Shown: positions 8,173 to 17,927, counted from the first letter of the stretch. The stretch is DNA of 64,000 bases from Thermoflavifilum sp. (GCF_014961315.1 NZ_CP063141.1:496001-560000); one strand, 5' to 3'. Notes: generated by a model from the sequence alone, not told the origin. Numbers and translations: made by a program.

Positions 8173-9657
8173 ATGAAAATACGTCACATTTTCTTAACGG
8201 TACTCATCAGCATAGCTGCAAGCCTGGGTACACTGTGGGTGTATTCCCGTTATGTAAATGAACTTCCAGGCCCTTTCCAGAATGGTAGCCAGCATTTGCC
8301 CATCAATTACGTTCGTTTAGCTTCAAACATAACTACCGCAAACGCTACCAGCGCACCTACCGATTTTGAACAGGCGGCAAGCATTGTGATTCCAACAGCC
8401 GTTCACATCAAAACGACGATTCCGCCTAAAGAAGTTACCACCCCGGGAAATATCTTCGACCCCTTTAACTTTTTTGGAGGCGGTCAGCGATATTATATTC
8501 CCGGCCAAATGGCTTCCGGATCGGGGGTGATTATTTCAGACAATGGATACATTGTTACCTGTAACCATGTGATTTCCGGAGCCAGCAAAATTGTCGTAAC
8601 ACTTTACAACGGGAAGAGTTACCAGGCTAAAGTGGTGGGACATGATCCGAATACCGATCTGGCGGTGTTAAAAATTGATGCCCATAACTTGCCCTATTTG
8701 CTATACGGCAATTCCGATAACGTGAAGGTGGGGCAATGGGTACTGGCCGCCGGTTATCCGCTGGATCTGGAAACTACGGTAACAGCGGGAATTGTGAGCG
8801 CAACCTCCCGCGAAATCGATGTAAATCATCAAGGGTCTTATCCGGTAGATGCTTATATCCAGACTGATGCAGCCGTAAATCCGGGTAATAGCGGAGGACC
8901 TCTGGTGAATACCGACGGACAACTGATTGGAATTCTTGCTGCGATTGCTTCACCCACAGGTTCTTATGCGGGTTATGCATACGCGATTCCGGTGAATATT
9001 GTGAAAAAAGTGGTGAACGATATCCTCACTTACGGTACTGTACAGCGGGCATTCCTGGGCGTACAATTGTACCGCAATGATATAAACTTCACCCAGGCAT
9101 CACTCAACAATCGTAATCCTTACGGAAAGGGTGTGGTAGTTGCTGGCGTTGACCCTGATGGTGGCGCTGCAGCAGCCGGTATTAAAGCTGGCGATGTGAT
9201 TACGGCCATCAATGGTGAACCGGTAAACTCACAATCCGAGTTAATCGAAAAAATTGCAGGTTTCAAACCGGGCGATAAAATCAATGTCAGCTTTATTCGC
9301 GACGGTAAAGAACGGAATGTGGTGGTTACGCTTCGCAATCGGGAAGGTGGTACCGGTATTGTTCGCAATTCTGTACTCGATAAGCTGGGGGCTGAGTTCA
9401 TGACGTTAAGTAAAAGCCAGGCCAATCAGCTGGGAATCTCCGGAGGCGTGATGGTGGGTGATATTGGCGACGGATTGATTAAGGCCCAAACCAACATGCG
9501 GGAAGGTTTTGTGATTACACGCATTAATGGATATCCCGTAAAATCGGTTAGTGAGCTGGAAAAGCTGGTGCAGAATGCCGGCCATCATATTCAGCTGGAA
9601 GGAATTTATCCGGATGTGGATGGCATTTTCTATTACGACATCGAAGACGAAGAATAA
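8173..9657 (+). CDS. HtrA/DegP-family periplasmic serine protease
   Basis: Periplasmic quality-control protease/chaperone. The N-terminal helix MKIRHIFLTVLISIAASLG is a signal anchor or signal peptide. The trypsin-like domain shows the triad His132 (CNHVISG), Asp162 (NTDLAVL) and Ser240 (GNSGGP). Two C-terminal PDZ-like regions follow: the first around GAAAAGIKAGDVITAINGEP, the second shorter and less canonical around NMREGFVITRINGYPV. The total of 494 aa is typical for Bacteroidota Do-family proteases. The frame is open 30 bases further upstream with a TTG; the ATG at 8173 is preferred because it begins the signal sequence. It is a single gene, convergent with the LytTR regulator. Confidence 0.93.
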   Translation: MKIRHIFLTVLISIAASLGTLWVYSRYVNELPGPFQNGSQHLPINYVRLASNITTANATSAPTDFEQAASIVIPTAVHIKTTIPPKEVTTPGNIFDPFNFFGGGQRYYIPGQMASGSGVIISDNGYIVTCNHVISGASKIVVTLYNGKSYQAKVVGHDPNTDLAVLKIDAHNLPYLLYGNSDNVKVGQWVLAAGYPLDLETTVTAGIVSATSREIDVNHQGSYPVDAYIQTDAAVNPGNSGGPLVNTDGQLIGILAAIASPTGSYAGYAYAIPVNIVKKVVNDILTYGTVQRAFLGVQLYRNDINFTQASLNNRNPYGKGVVVAGVDPDGGAAAAGIKAGDVITAINGEPVNSQSELIEKIAGFKPGDKINVSFIRDGKERNVVVTLRNREGGTGIVRNSVLDKLGAEFMTLSKSQANQLGISGGVMVGDIGDGLIKAQTNMREGFVITRINGYPVKSVSELEKLVQNAGHHIQLEGIYPDVDGIFYYDIEDEE

Positions 9658-9677
9658 AAACAAAAGGTATCAGGGCT

Positions 9678-10448
9678 TTAGATATTCATGATGGTGCGCA
9701 GGTAATCGAAGAATTCGTTTTTCTTGCGATTGGAGATGGGAATGTTTTGTTTGTCCGACATAATCACGGCTGCACCAACGCCTTTGATGATTTTGACGAT
9801 ATGGTTGACATTGATGAGATACGATTTATGCACCCGATAAAAACCCTTGTCTTCCAACATTTCCTCGTATTCCTTGAGGGATTTGGAAACTACATGGTGG
9901 GTACCATTGGTTAACTTTACACGGGTATAGCTATCAAGCGCTTCACAATACACAATATCTTTCAGGTCGATGATATTGTACCCATCGTTTACAGGAATTA
10001 CAATTTTGGAGAGGCCGGCACCGCTGTTTTTTAAATAATCTTTCAAATAACTGGTTGGCGCTGTGCTACGAATATTTTTTTCTTTGCGCTCTCTGACCTT
10101 GGCAAGTGCCTGCTGTACTTCCCCAACTTTGATGGGTTTCAGCAAATAATCGAGTGCAGAAAATTTGATAGCCGTAAGCGCATATTCTTCATAAGCAGTG
10201 ATGAAGACAACGTCAAACCTGGGGCGATCAAATTTTTCCAGCAATTCAAATCCCTTGTGAGGGGGCATTTCAATATCCAGGAACAATACATCAGGATCGA
10301 TCTCTTCCAATAAGGCTTCTGCTTCTTCTACAGATGTAGCCGAACCCACCAATTCCACTTCTTCACAATATTTTTCGAGGATATTTTTGAGGATATCAAT
10401 ATTTTTTTGTTCATCCTCAACAATCATAGCTTTGATGACGGGGTTCAT
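9678..10448 (-). CDS. LytTR-type response regulator
   Basis: Two-component transcription regulator, 256 aa from the ATG at 10448. The receiver domain has the acidic pair in IVEDE, the phospho-acceptor Asp in DVLFLDIEMP, the switch Thr in ITAYEEYA and Lys in LLKPI. After a linker, the C-terminal LytTR DNA-binding domain reads IVYCEALDSYTRV, SLKEYEEML, FYRVHKSYLINV. No LytS-like kinase is adjacent, so it is an orphan here; the kinase at 22 kb is of a different type and is not an obvious partner. The start further upstream (10526) would add a low-complexity extension and is rejected. Confidence 0.93.
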   Translation of the reverse strand: MNPVIKAMIVEDEQKNIDILKNILEKYCEEVELVGSATSVEEAEALLEEIDPDVLFLDIEMPPHKGFELLEKFDRPRFDVVFITAYEEYALTAIKFSALDYLLKPIKVGEVQQALAKVRERKEKNIRSTAPTSYLKDYLKNSGAGLSKIVIPVNDGYNIIDLKDIVYCEALDSYTRVKLTNGTHHVVSKSLKEYEEMLEDKGFYRVHKSYLINVNHIVKIIKGVGAAVIMSDKQNIPISNRKKNEFFDYLRTIMNI

Positions 10449-10586
10449 GGAATGGGTATTGTTATTTGAAAAAATTGGGTTGGGGTTAAAAACATCCCTA
10501 TTTTTTACCTGATGGTAAAAATACAAAATAACGATAATTTGTAATCCCTTTTTATGCTGCCTTTCTGGTTTGAGTCACGCAGCTGC

Positions 10587-12071
10587 TTAATAAGCCCTGG
10601 CAAATAACACCCTTCGTTCGGAAGGTTTACCCGTGAGTATGCATTTACCTGGACCGTCATCCGGCAGTTGATCCGGGAAGGGAATACAACGAATAGTAGC
10701 TCTGGAAAGCTCTTTAATTCTTGTTTCCGTTTCGGCTGTTCCATCCCAGTGGGCATATACAAATCCGCCAGGCTCATCTAAAACCTGGAGAAATTCATCC
10801 CAGCTATTTACAGAAGTGATATGCTGATCCCGAAAATTTTTAGCCTGTTGAAACATTTCCTGTTGAATATGTTCTAACAGTCGGCCCACCTGCTCCGGAA
10901 GCTGGTCAAGGGGTAAATACATTTTTTCGCGGGTATCGCGGCGAACGGCTTCAATTTGCTGTTGCTGAATTTCCCGTTCCCCGAGAGAAAGCCGCAGCGG
11001 CACACCTTTGAGTTCATATTCAGCATATTTCCATCCGGGACGCACATGGTCGGCATCATCGTATTGCACACGAAAACCGGCTTTTTTGAGTTGCTCCAGA
11101 ATTTCTAATGCTTGCGCATGTACAGCAGCTTTCTGGGCATCGTTTTTATATACCGGAATGATAATAACCTGAATGGGAGCGAGTTTGGGTGGAAGTTTCA
11201 ATCCATCGTCATCACTATGGGCCATGACCAGTGCACCAATCAACCGGGTTGATACGCCCCATGAGGTTGCCCACACGTATTCCTGTTCGTTGTTTTTGTT
11301 TAAAAACTGTACATCGAAAGCCCTGGCGAAGTTCTGACCGAGAAAATGCGAGGTACCAGCCTGAAGCGCCTTACCATCCTGCATCAGCGCCTCGATACAA
11401 AAAGTTTCTACAGCTCCGGCAAAACGCTCGGCCGGTGATTTTACACCCTGGATTACGGGCAAGGCCATAAAAGATTGTGCAAACCGGGTATACACATCCA
11501 GCATGCGACGGGCCTCTTCCATAGCTTCCTCCGCCGTAGCATGAGCCGTATGACCTTCCTGCCAGAGAAATTCGGCGGTTCGCAAAAATAGCCGGGTGCG
11601 CATTTCCCAGCGTACGACATTGGCCCACTGGTTAATGAGAATAGGTAGGTCGCGATAAGATTGAATCCAGTTTTTATACGTATTCCAGATAATGGTTTCC
11701 GATGTGGGACGTACAATCAACTCTTCTTCCAGCGCCGCATCCGGATCCACAATCACCCCTCCTCCAGCCGGATCAGTCTTCAACCGATAATGGGTTACCA
11801 CCGCACATTCTTTTGCGAAACCTTCCACATGAGCTGCCTCACGGCTTAAAAAGCTTTTAGGAATGAACAATGGGAAATAGGCATTCTGGTGCCCCGTTTC
11901 TTTAAACATTTGATCAAGTGTGGCCTGCATGTTTTCCCAGAGCGCATAGCCATAAGGCTTGATGACCATGCAGCCACGCACCGCCGAATAATCGGCTAAA
12001 CCGCTTTTAATAACCAGATCATTGTACCATTGTGCATAATCCTGCGCTCGAGGAGTAATCGCTTTACTCAT
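10587..12071 (-). CDS. proS: Prolyl-tRNA synthetase (short eukaryote/archaeal-like type)
   Basis: Charges tRNA-Pro with proline in the cytoplasm. Class II aaRS core: motif 1 around [15 protein letters not shown], motif 2 [15 protein letters not shown] and [19 protein letters not shown], and motif 3 in the [30 protein letters not shown] region, followed by an anticodon-binding domain and a C-terminal zinc-type extension. At 494 aa it lacks the INS editing domain of bacterial-type ProS, so it belongs to the archaeal/eukaryotic-like form common in Bacteroidota. The ATG at 12071 gives MSKAITPR, the usual beginning; the frame upstream to 12101 is not needed. Confidence 0.96.
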   Translation of the reverse strand: MSKAITPRAQDYAQWYNDLVIKSGLADYSAVRGCMVIKPYGYALWENMQATLDQMFKETGHQNAYFPLFIPKSFLSREAAHVEGFAKECAVVTHYRLKTDPAGGGVIVDPDAALEEELIVRPTSETIIWNTYKNWIQSYRDLPILINQWANVVRWEMRTRLFLRTAEFLWQEGHTAHATAEEAMEEARRMLDVYTRFAQSFMALPVIQGVKSPAERFAGAVETFCIEALMQDGKALQAGTSHFLGQNFARAFDVQFLNKNNEQEYVWATSWGVSTRLIGALVMAHSDDDGLKLPPKLAPIQVIIIPVYKNDAQKAAVHAQALEILEQLKKAGFRVQYDDADHVRPGWKYAEYELKGVPLRLSLGEREIQQQQIEAVRRDTREKMYLPLDQLPEQVGRLLEHIQQEMFQQAKNFRDQHITSVNSWDEFLQVLDEPGGFVYAHWDGTAETETRIKELSRATIRCIPFPDQLPDDGPGKCILTGKPSERRVLFARAY

Positions 12072-12195
12072 AAACTTTGCCTTTACATCACAGAAAATCA
12101 CAAAGAAAGAGAAAAATCTGCATTGCCATCAAAAAACCGTATGGAAAGCGACCTGTAGATTCATCTTTTTAACAAAGCCAGACTAAACATTTTGC

Positions 12196-12226
12196 TTTGA
12201 AACTCGTCTTAATTTCAGTAACTTTG
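12196..12226 (+). promoter_or_regulatory. Perfect Bacteroidota promoter for the aromatic-rich lipoprotein gene
   Basis: TTTG (12196-12199), exactly 19 bases, then TAACTTTG (12219-12226): full agreement with the TTTG-N19-TAnnTTTG consensus. The predicted start site near 12233 gives a leader of about 29 bases. It is the best promoter match found in the window and suggests strong sigma-A-type expression. Confidence 0.8.
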
Positions 12227-12261
12227 GATAGTTTACGTGGGTTACCTTAAAACGCCAGACC

Positions 12262-13245
12262 ATGAAATCGTTCTCATATATGCTGTTAGGGCTTGGCCTG
12301 CTGCTGGGTGGGTGTGCAACAGCCTATCGTGCCGGCCAGACGCCCGATGATGTATATTATTCTCCTGCACAAACGCAGGAAGCGGTTGCCACGGCCCAAT
12401 CAGCTTCTTCCACGTCATCAACCGCTGTGAACACGGAAGACGGGAGCCATTATATTGTGTACGATGATCAGGACAATGGAGGGCTTACTTACACCCAGAG
12501 GCTGAGGATGTTCAATGATCCGAACTATTTCTATGATCCCTTTGTTTTTTATCCATCTTATGCATTTAATCCCTATTTCGCTTATTCAAGCTGGTGGGGA
12601 CCTTCCTTTGCCTGGAGTTTGAGTTTTGGGAATTTTTATGCTCCATTTTACTGGAATCCCTGGTATCCTGGCTATTATGCCTGGTACTCGCCTTACCTGT
12701 GGTACACGCCTTATGCCTGGTATGGACTTCCTTATGGCTACTATTATGGATTTGCCGGGGGTAAATATGTCATCAATCCCAGGCCGGCCAATACCTATGC
12801 GCCAAGGATGAATTATGAAGCGCGCTCCAGCATGATGGGCGGAGCAGCCGGAGCAACAGGTGGAGCTGTGAATACTTCTGCACCCCGGGTATTCTATCGG
12901 CAAGACAACAATAGCACTTCGCCCGTAACTCCTTCCAATGCCCGTCGGATATTCACCACATCACCTCAAGAAACGCCGGCTACCAATGTATCCCCGGCTC
13001 GTACCCGGCGTGTGTTTATTCAACGACCCGATGAACGACCGGCAAGTATGCCCTCTAACAATAGAAGTGGGTTGTTCCGGATCTTTCGTGCAAACGACAA
13101 CAATACTTCCGCTCCCCGCTTTCAACCCGCACCAGACCGCAGTTTTGAACCCCGGACTTTCTCCTCACCTGCGCCGGTATTTAGAAGTGCTCCAGTTGAA
13201 AACGCAGCGCCTGTCAGAACTTTCAGCCCGAGAGGAGGCCACTGA
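12262..13245 (+). CDS. Aromatic-rich predicted lipoprotein, function unknown
   Basis: A lipoprotein signal peptide ends in the lipobox LLGGC (Cys about residue 18), so the mature 310-residue protein is lipid-anchored, probably in the outer membrane. After a Ser/Thr/Ala linker, residues about 85-170 are crowded with Tyr, Trp, Phe, Pro and Gly (for example WNPWYPGYYAWYSPYLWYTP). The last third is Pro/Arg/Asn-rich and looks disordered, with repeated RRIF/RRVF-type motifs. No enzymatic domain is visible. It has the best promoter in the window and stands 93 bases before the FadL-type porin gene, so the two may share a surface role. Related tyrosine-rich lipoproteins occur in Chitinophagaceae, but no function is claimed. 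Confidence 0.75.
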   Translation: MKSFSYMLLGLGLLLGGCATAYRAGQTPDDVYYSPAQTQEAVATAQSASSTSSTAVNTEDGSHYIVYDDQDNGGLTYTQRLRMFNDPNYFYDPFVFYPSYAFNPYFAYSSWWGPSFAWSLSFGNFYAPFYWNPWYPGYYAWYSPYLWYTPYAWYGLPYGYYYGFAGGKYVINPRPANTYAPRMNYEARSSMMGGAAGATGGAVNTSAPRVFYRQDNNSTSPVTPSNARRIFTTSPQETPATNVSPARTRRVFIQRPDERPASMPSNNRSGLFRIFRANDNNTSAPRFQPAPDRSFEPRTFSSPAPVFRSAPVENAAPVRTFSPRGGH

Positions 13246-13314
13246 ATCTGGAACAATACTTGCAATTTTACCGTTACATGCCTTTACCGTTGCCGTTTCT
13301 GAAAAGAGAAAGGT

Positions 13315-13322
13315 TATATTTG
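13315..13322 (+). promoter_or_regulatory. -7 element for the FadL-type porin gene
   Basis: TATATTTG matches TAnnTTTG and lies 16 bases before the ATG at 13339, predicting a leader of about 10 bases. Confidence 0.4.
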
Positions 13323-13338
13323 ACTTTGCTTTAAAACC

Positions 13339-14928
13339 ATGCGCATGAAAAATTGGATGTTGCTGCTATCGGCCGTACTCTTGGGTATTACTCAGGTAAA
13401 GGCTCAGGACGAAACTGACGCGCTGCGATATAGCCGGACAACTTCGGGTGGGGATGCCCGTACAATAGCTATTGGTGGCGCTGCCGGCTCGCTGGGCGGT
13501 GATGCATCCGATATCTGGGTAAATCCGGCAGGTATTGGATTTTTTAAAACCAATGATCTTTCCTTTACACCATTGCTGCATAGCATCAATACCGACGCGC
13601 AGTATTATCAAACATCGGCCAGTGATAGCAAAAGCCAGCTTGCCCTGCAAAACCTTGCCCTGATACTGGCCAGTAACAGCAAGCGTTCAAGCCACTGGAA
13701 AAATATCACCTTTGGCGTCGGAGAAAACAGAATAGCCAATTTTAATCAGGCGCTGTATTATCAAGGGAAAATCAACACGCCAGCCAGTACGTATTCTTCC
13801 TATTCCGATAATTACCTCATTACCCTGGCCAATGATCAGGTTCAGGATGTACAAACAGCTGAAACAAATTATCCTTTCGGCATCAGCGAATCCGTTCGGG
13901 CAGGACTGATTGGGCCTGTGTATGATAACAACAACCAATTTGCGGGATGGAGCAGCCTTCCCAGCCAGATTATTGCTGATGGATATGCTCTTTTACAATC
14001 AAAAACCTTGCTGACCAGGGGCGGATTAGATGTATTCAGCCTGGCTGCTGCGGGAAATTATGAGGATAAGTTTTTTATCGGTGCCGCACTGAACATCCCT
14101 TCCATTTCGTTTGAACGCCACGAAACCTTTGAAGAATCAAATCCGGGCGATGCAAATTCACCGCTCAATAAATACGATGTGCTGAATTATCTAAAAACTA
14201 CAGGTGTAGGCATAAGCGGCAGCCTCGGAATCATCTATGCACCGGTGAGCGCTCTGCGTTTAGGTATTTCAGTGCAAACACCCTCGTATTATTCCATGCA
14301 CGACAGTTACTATACCACCGTGACCACCGACACCAAAGATCAGGGCGTGGTGAGCGCCACTACAGCTGATGTAACCGGTGGTTATACGGGCGATTATGCC
14401 TACAACCTCACTACACCCATGCATCTGGTGGGAAGCGCCAGCTATGTATTCGGCGCATCGAATCCGGATCCCGAGCGTCTGAAAGGATTTATTACGGCTG
14501 ATTATGAATGGGTGGATTACCGGAAAGCACATTTCCGGTATGATCAATCGTACAGCTCTGATATTGCACAGCAAAACAAAGTGAATCAAAGCATATCCCA
14601 GTTGTATCAGGGGGCTTCCAACATTCGACTCGGTGGCGAATTAAAATGGGATATCTGGGCCGTAAGAGCGGGGTTTGCTTATTATGGCAATCCCTATGCA
14701 CCCGCAAGTGGAAATGTAAATGCCGCGCAATATAGCTACAGTGGTGGATTGGGATATCGTAACAAAGGATTTTATCTCGACTTTACTTATGTGTTCAGCT
14801 CCTGGAAAGACCAGAACCAGCCCTATTACGTGATACAACCCAACAGTCTGCAGGTACCTTCGCCTGCACCCGCAACCTGGAAAGCCCGGCAAAGCCAGTT
14901 TGTGCTTACCTTAGGCTTTAAGATCTGA
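13339..14928 (+). CDS. FadL/OmpP1-type outer-membrane transport protein
   Basis: Predicted outer-membrane beta-barrel for uptake of hydrophobic compounds. A signal peptide (MKNWMLLLSAVLLG, cleaved after VKAQ) is followed by the family hallmark: a glycine-rich plug segment IAIGGAAGSLGGDASDIWVNPAGIG (quoted here only by its key parts GGAAGSLG and NPAGIG), then alternating beta strands ending in the aromatic strand QFVLTLGFKI. The 529-aa length is typical of Bacteroidota OmpP1 proteins. An ATG two codons downstream (13345) is an equally good start. The stop overlaps the 3' end of the convergent miaA gene by 18 bases. The ligand is unknown. Confidence 0.88.
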   Translation: MRMKNWMLLLSAVLLGITQVKAQDETDALRYSRTTSGGDARTIAIGGAAGSLGGDASDIWVNPAGIGFFKTNDLSFTPLLHSINTDAQYYQTSASDSKSQLALQNLALILASNSKRSSHWKNITFGVGENRIANFNQALYYQGKINTPASTYSSYSDNYLITLANDQVQDVQTAETNYPFGISESVRAGLIGPVYDNNNQFAGWSSLPSQIIADGYALLQSKTLLTRGGLDVFSLAAAGNYEDKFFIGAALNIPSISFERHETFEESNPGDANSPLNKYDVLNYLKTTGVGISGSLGIIYAPVSALRLGISVQTPSYYSMHDSYYTTVTTDTKDQGVVSATTADVTGGYTGDYAYNLTTPMHLVGSASYVFGASNPDPERLKGFITADYEWVDYRKAHFRYDQSYSSDIAQQNKVNQSISQLYQGASNIRLGGELKWDIWAVRAGFAYYGNPYAPASGNVNAAQYSYSGGLGYRNKGFYLDFTYVFSSWKDQNQPYYVIQPNSLQVPSPAPATWKARQSQFVLTLGFKI

Positions 14929-15837
14929 TAGCTTGCGCGCTACCAGCTGGATAACCTCCCCGGCTGCATCTGCATGATTGAACCAGCAAATCTCCGGATC
15001 TCGACGAAACCAGGTGAGCTGTCGGCGGGCATACTGGCGCGTATGAAAAATGATCTGCCTGACGGCTTCCTCGCGTGTATATTTCCCTTCCATCCAGGCA
15101 AACACTTCCTGGTATCCAACAGTTTGCAAGGCAGGATGGTTGCGAAACGCCTGAAGAGCAGCTGCCTCTTCAAATAACCCGGCATGCACCATCTGTTCCA
15201 CCCGCGCTGCGATGCGTTGATGCAGCACGGCTCGCGGGAGCTGTATACCTATTTTCAGGATTTCAAAAGGCCGGGGCTGTGGCGACCGTCGTTGAAAATG
15301 CAGGATAGATTGACCCGTAGCTTCCCTGACTTCAAGTGCCCGGAGCAATCGATGTGGATTGCGCGTATCGGCATGCTGATAAAAAACCGGGTCTTTTTTT
15401 CGTACTTCTTCCTGCAGCCAGCTCAGGCCATAAGTGGCATAGTTGATACGGAGTTGCCTCCGCAAATCAGCCGGCACAGGAGGAATCTGGTCGAGTCCTT
15501 CACAAAAGGCCTTTACATACAGCCCGGTGCCGCCACATACAATGGCGATAGCGTGATGTTGAAAAATTTCAGCGGCATACGCGAGTGCTAACTTTTCAAA
15601 AAGGCCTGCATTAACGGTTTCGTGGATGCTGTGGGAATTAATAAAATAGTGCTTAATCTCCGCGAGTGCTGAAGCATCGGGTTTAGCGGTGCCAATGTTT
15701 AATTCTCGATAGCATTGCCGGGAGTCGGCCGAAATAATAGCGGTTTGAAAATGACGGGCCAGGGAAAGCGCCAGGGCCGATTTCCCGGATGCCGTAGGGC
15801 CTACAATTACAATGGCTAACTTAGAAAGATTCTTCAT
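14911..15837 (-). CDS. miaA: tRNA dimethylallyltransferase
   Basis: Adds a dimethylallyl group to A37 of tRNAs reading UNN codons, using DMAPP from the isoprenoid pathway (dxr is also in this window). The P-loop-like GPTASGKSALAL is near residue 14, SADSRQCYRELNIGTAKP follows with the catalytic Asp, and RNPHRLLRALEV and YARRQLTWFRRD near the C-terminus are the tRNA-binding signatures. It is 308 aa from the ATG at 15837. The start lies inside the end of the pRiA4b-ORF3-like gene (17-base overlap), which implies translational coupling. The C-terminus overlaps the porin gene on the other strand. Confidence 0.95.
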   Translation of the reverse strand: MKNLSKLAIVIVGPTASGKSALALSLARHFQTAIISADSRQCYRELNIGTAKPDASALAEIKHYFINSHSIHETVNAGLFEKLALAYAAEIFQHHAIAIVCGGTGLYVKAFCEGLDQIPPVPADLRRQLRINYATYGLSWLQEEVRKKDPVFYQHADTRNPHRLLRALEVREATGQSILHFQRRSPQPRPFEILKIGIQLPRAVLHQRIAARVEQMVHAGLFEEAAALQAFRNHPALQTVGYQEVFAWMEGKYTREEAVRQIIFHTRQYARRQLTWFRRDPEICWFNHADAAGEVIQLVARKLSDLKA

Positions 15838-16369
15838 CTGCCAGATCCTGGTCTGCTTCGCCTTCTTCCCCGAAGCCTTCGGAAGAAAAATCATCGCTGT
15901 GCAGGTCGTATTTCTCTTCCATCTCCATCAATTTATCATTGCCGGGGACTTTATTTTCATACTGGCTCGGTGCAAGTCCTTCCTTACGGGCACAATAAGG
16001 ATAGGTAAGTTTTTTATTTTCCTGACCCAGTACCTGAATCAATTCAATCAGAAAGGTCCAGTTTTTTTGAAAATCATACACATACACGAACTTCTGATTC
16101 GTATTGCGTACAGCGGCACCGATCGGAGTTTCAGCCATCAATAAGGGCTCAACCGGGTGAGGGCGATCATCTTTTTTCAATATAATTTCCCTCCCCCTTT
16201 GCCAGTTATCATTGCTGCGATAGAAAACAGCATCGTGTATCTGATCAAAATCAAAAGCGGAAAGAATAGCCCGATGAAAATCAGCGAACGTCTGATCGGA
16301 TTTAATCAGTACATCCCGGTACACGCTATCATCGTCTTCCCAGTACACCCGAAATCGAAAAACTGCCAT
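15821..16369 (-). CDS. pRiA4b ORF-3-like domain protein
   Basis: 182 aa; the N-terminal half matches the plasmid pRiA4b ORF-3 / IS1096 TnpR-like family fold (YWEDDDSVYRDVLIKSDQTFADFHRAILSAF in type, with the aromatic W/F and the FDFDQIHDAVF strand). The C-terminal 50 residues are strongly acidic (DDFSSEGFGEEGEADQD). The biochemical function of the family is not established; despite names borrowed from plasmids and insertion sequences, there is no mobile element here. It sits between cca and miaA in a leftward run of tRNA-maturation genes and overlaps the miaA start by 17 bases. A role linked to tRNA or translation is therefore plausible but only inferred. Confidence 0.78.
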   Translation of the reverse strand: MAVFRFRVYWEDDDSVYRDVLIKSDQTFADFHRAILSAFDFDQIHDAVFYRSNDNWQRGREIILKKDDRPHPVEPLLMAETPIGAAVRNTNQKFVYVYDFQKNWTFLIELIQVLGQENKKLTYPYCARKEGLAPSQYENKVPGNDKLMEMEEKYDLHSDDFSSEGFGEEGEADQDLADEESF

Positions 16370-16407
16370 AACACAGGATTTTAACGGCTCAAAGTATAAT
16401 TTGCAAG

Positions 16408-17856
16408 TTAGTCAACATTTGGCACATGCAATTCCCGGGCTACCTGAATCATATAATCCCAGGCTTCCTGGAAGTCGTTTCTGATTTTGCCGTCTAAAAT
16501 AGCCTCCCTGATGGCATTTTTGATGTCGCCCACCAGCTTGCAGGGTGGTAACTTAAATCGTTCCATAATCATTTCACCCGTGATGGGAGGCTGCCAGTTG
16601 CGGATGCGGTCTTTTTCTTCTACCTCCTGGAGGCGCTTGCGTACCAGCGCAAAATTTTGCAGGTATCGTTTTACTTTTTGCGCATTCCGGGAAGTAATAT
16701 CGGCTTCGCAGAGCAACATCAAATCCTCCAGATCGTTGCCCGCTTCGAAAAGCAGGCGGCGGATTGCTGAATCGGTGATATTTTCCCTGGTGAGGCTAAT
16801 AGGCCGAAGATGCAGCAGCACCAGTTTTTTGACGTATTCCATGGGTTGATGGGTGGGCAACTTCAGCTGGGCGAAGATTTTAGGTACCATGCGTGCGCCT
16901 ACAACCTCATGGCCATGGAAGGTCCAGCCCTGCTGGGGGTCGAAACGTTTGGTGGCGGGCTTGCCGATATCGTGTAAAAGGGCGGCCCAGCGCAACCAGA
17001 GGTTTGTGCTTTTGGCCGCTACGTTATCGATCACCTGCAGGGTATGATAAAAATTATCCTTATGCCCCTTACCATCAATCATTTCCACGCCGGCAAGGGC
17101 AGCCATCTGTGGAAAAATAATTTGCAACAATCCGGTTTTAAACAGCCAGTCGAAACCAATAGAGGGCTTTTCAGCCATCAAAATTTTATTCAATTCGTCG
17201 GTAATTCTTTCCTGGGAAACAATGCGGATACGTTCGGCCTCCTGGCGGATAGCGCGTACTACCTCCGGTACAATAGAAAATTGTAACTGGGTGGCAAAAC
17301 GAATAGCACGCATCATGCGCAGGGGATCGTCGCGGAAGGTGACTACCGGATCGGTTGGGGTGCGAATTCGTTTTTTCTGCAAATCCTCCCATCCGTGAAA
17401 GGCATCCAGCAGTTCAGCAAAGTCTTCGGATTGTAAGGGGATCATCAGGGTATTGATGGTGAAATCACGCCGCAGCAAATCTTCTTCGAGGGTAGCCGGT
17501 TCAACCTCGGGTTTACGCGAATCAGGCCGATAGCTTTCCCTGCGTGCACCCACAAACTCCACCTGATAGCCGTTCCAATCGAAGTGTGCCGTCCCGAAAT
17601 TTTTAAACACCTGAACCCCTTTTACTTCGCCGGGGAGGTTCTTGGCCGAAGCTTTTGCCAGTGTAATGCTATCACCTACACAAACAAAGTCGATTTCTGT
17701 AGTCGCACGCTTTAGCAATTTATCCCGCACAAAACCTCCTATCGCATAAGCCGGAATACCCATTTCAGCAGCGGCCCGGGCTACTGCCCTGAAAATCATC
17801 TGTTCCTGTGCATTGAGCTCCACAGGCCAGTGTATCGTATGGATGGATATTGCCAT
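16408..17856 (-). CDS. cca: CCA-adding tRNA nucleotidyltransferase with HD domain
   Basis: Builds or repairs the 3' CCA of tRNAs. The class II nucleotidyltransferase head shows IGGFVRDKLL and the metal pair in TEIDFVC, then RRDFTINTLM and RMMRAIRFATQL (the nucleotide-recognition helix). The C-terminal half carries an HD phosphohydrolase domain (ALLHDIGKP, FHGHEVVGA), giving 482 aa. The gene is required biologically here because neither the tRNA-Leu nor the tmRNA in this window encodes its CCA. It has a -7 element about 47 bases upstream, so it can be transcribed apart from tsaC. Confidence 0.95.
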   Translation of the reverse strand: MAISIHTIHWPVELNAQEQMIFRAVARAAAEMGIPAYAIGGFVRDKLLKRATTEIDFVCVGDSITLAKASAKNLPGEVKGVQVFKNFGTAHFDWNGYQVEFVGARRESYRPDSRKPEVEPATLEEDLLRRDFTINTLMIPLQSEDFAELLDAFHGWEDLQKKRIRTPTDPVVTFRDDPLRMMRAIRFATQLQFSIVPEVVRAIRQEAERIRIVSQERITDELNKILMAEKPSIGFDWLFKTGLLQIIFPQMAALAGVEMIDGKGHKDNFYHTLQVIDNVAAKSTNLWLRWAALLHDIGKPATKRFDPQQGWTFHGHEVVGARMVPKIFAQLKLPTHQPMEYVKKLVLLHLRPISLTRENITDSAIRRLLFEAGNDLEDLMLLCEADITSRNAQKVKRYLQNFALVRKRLQEVEEKDRIRNWQPPITGEMIMERFKLPPCKLVGDIKNAIREAILDGKIRNDFQEAWDYMIQVARELHVPNVD

Positions 17857-17902
17857 AAGTGTGTTCCTCGTAGTGTAATATGGAAATTGCTATGAAAAGC
17901 CG

Positions 17903-17910
17903 CAAAGATA
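17903..17910 (-). promoter_or_regulatory. -7 element for cca
   Basis: The minus strand reads TATCTTTG (TAnnTTTG), lying in the 71-base gap between the tsaC stop and the cca start; predicted leader about 40 bases. Confidence 0.45.
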
Positions 17911-17927
17911 GCCAAATTCGTGGCCTA

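Noticed and set aside
15821..16369. Mobile-element reading of the IS1096/pRiA4b-type gene
   Set aside because: No transposase, terminal inverted repeats or target duplication nearby; it sits inside a housekeeping operon.
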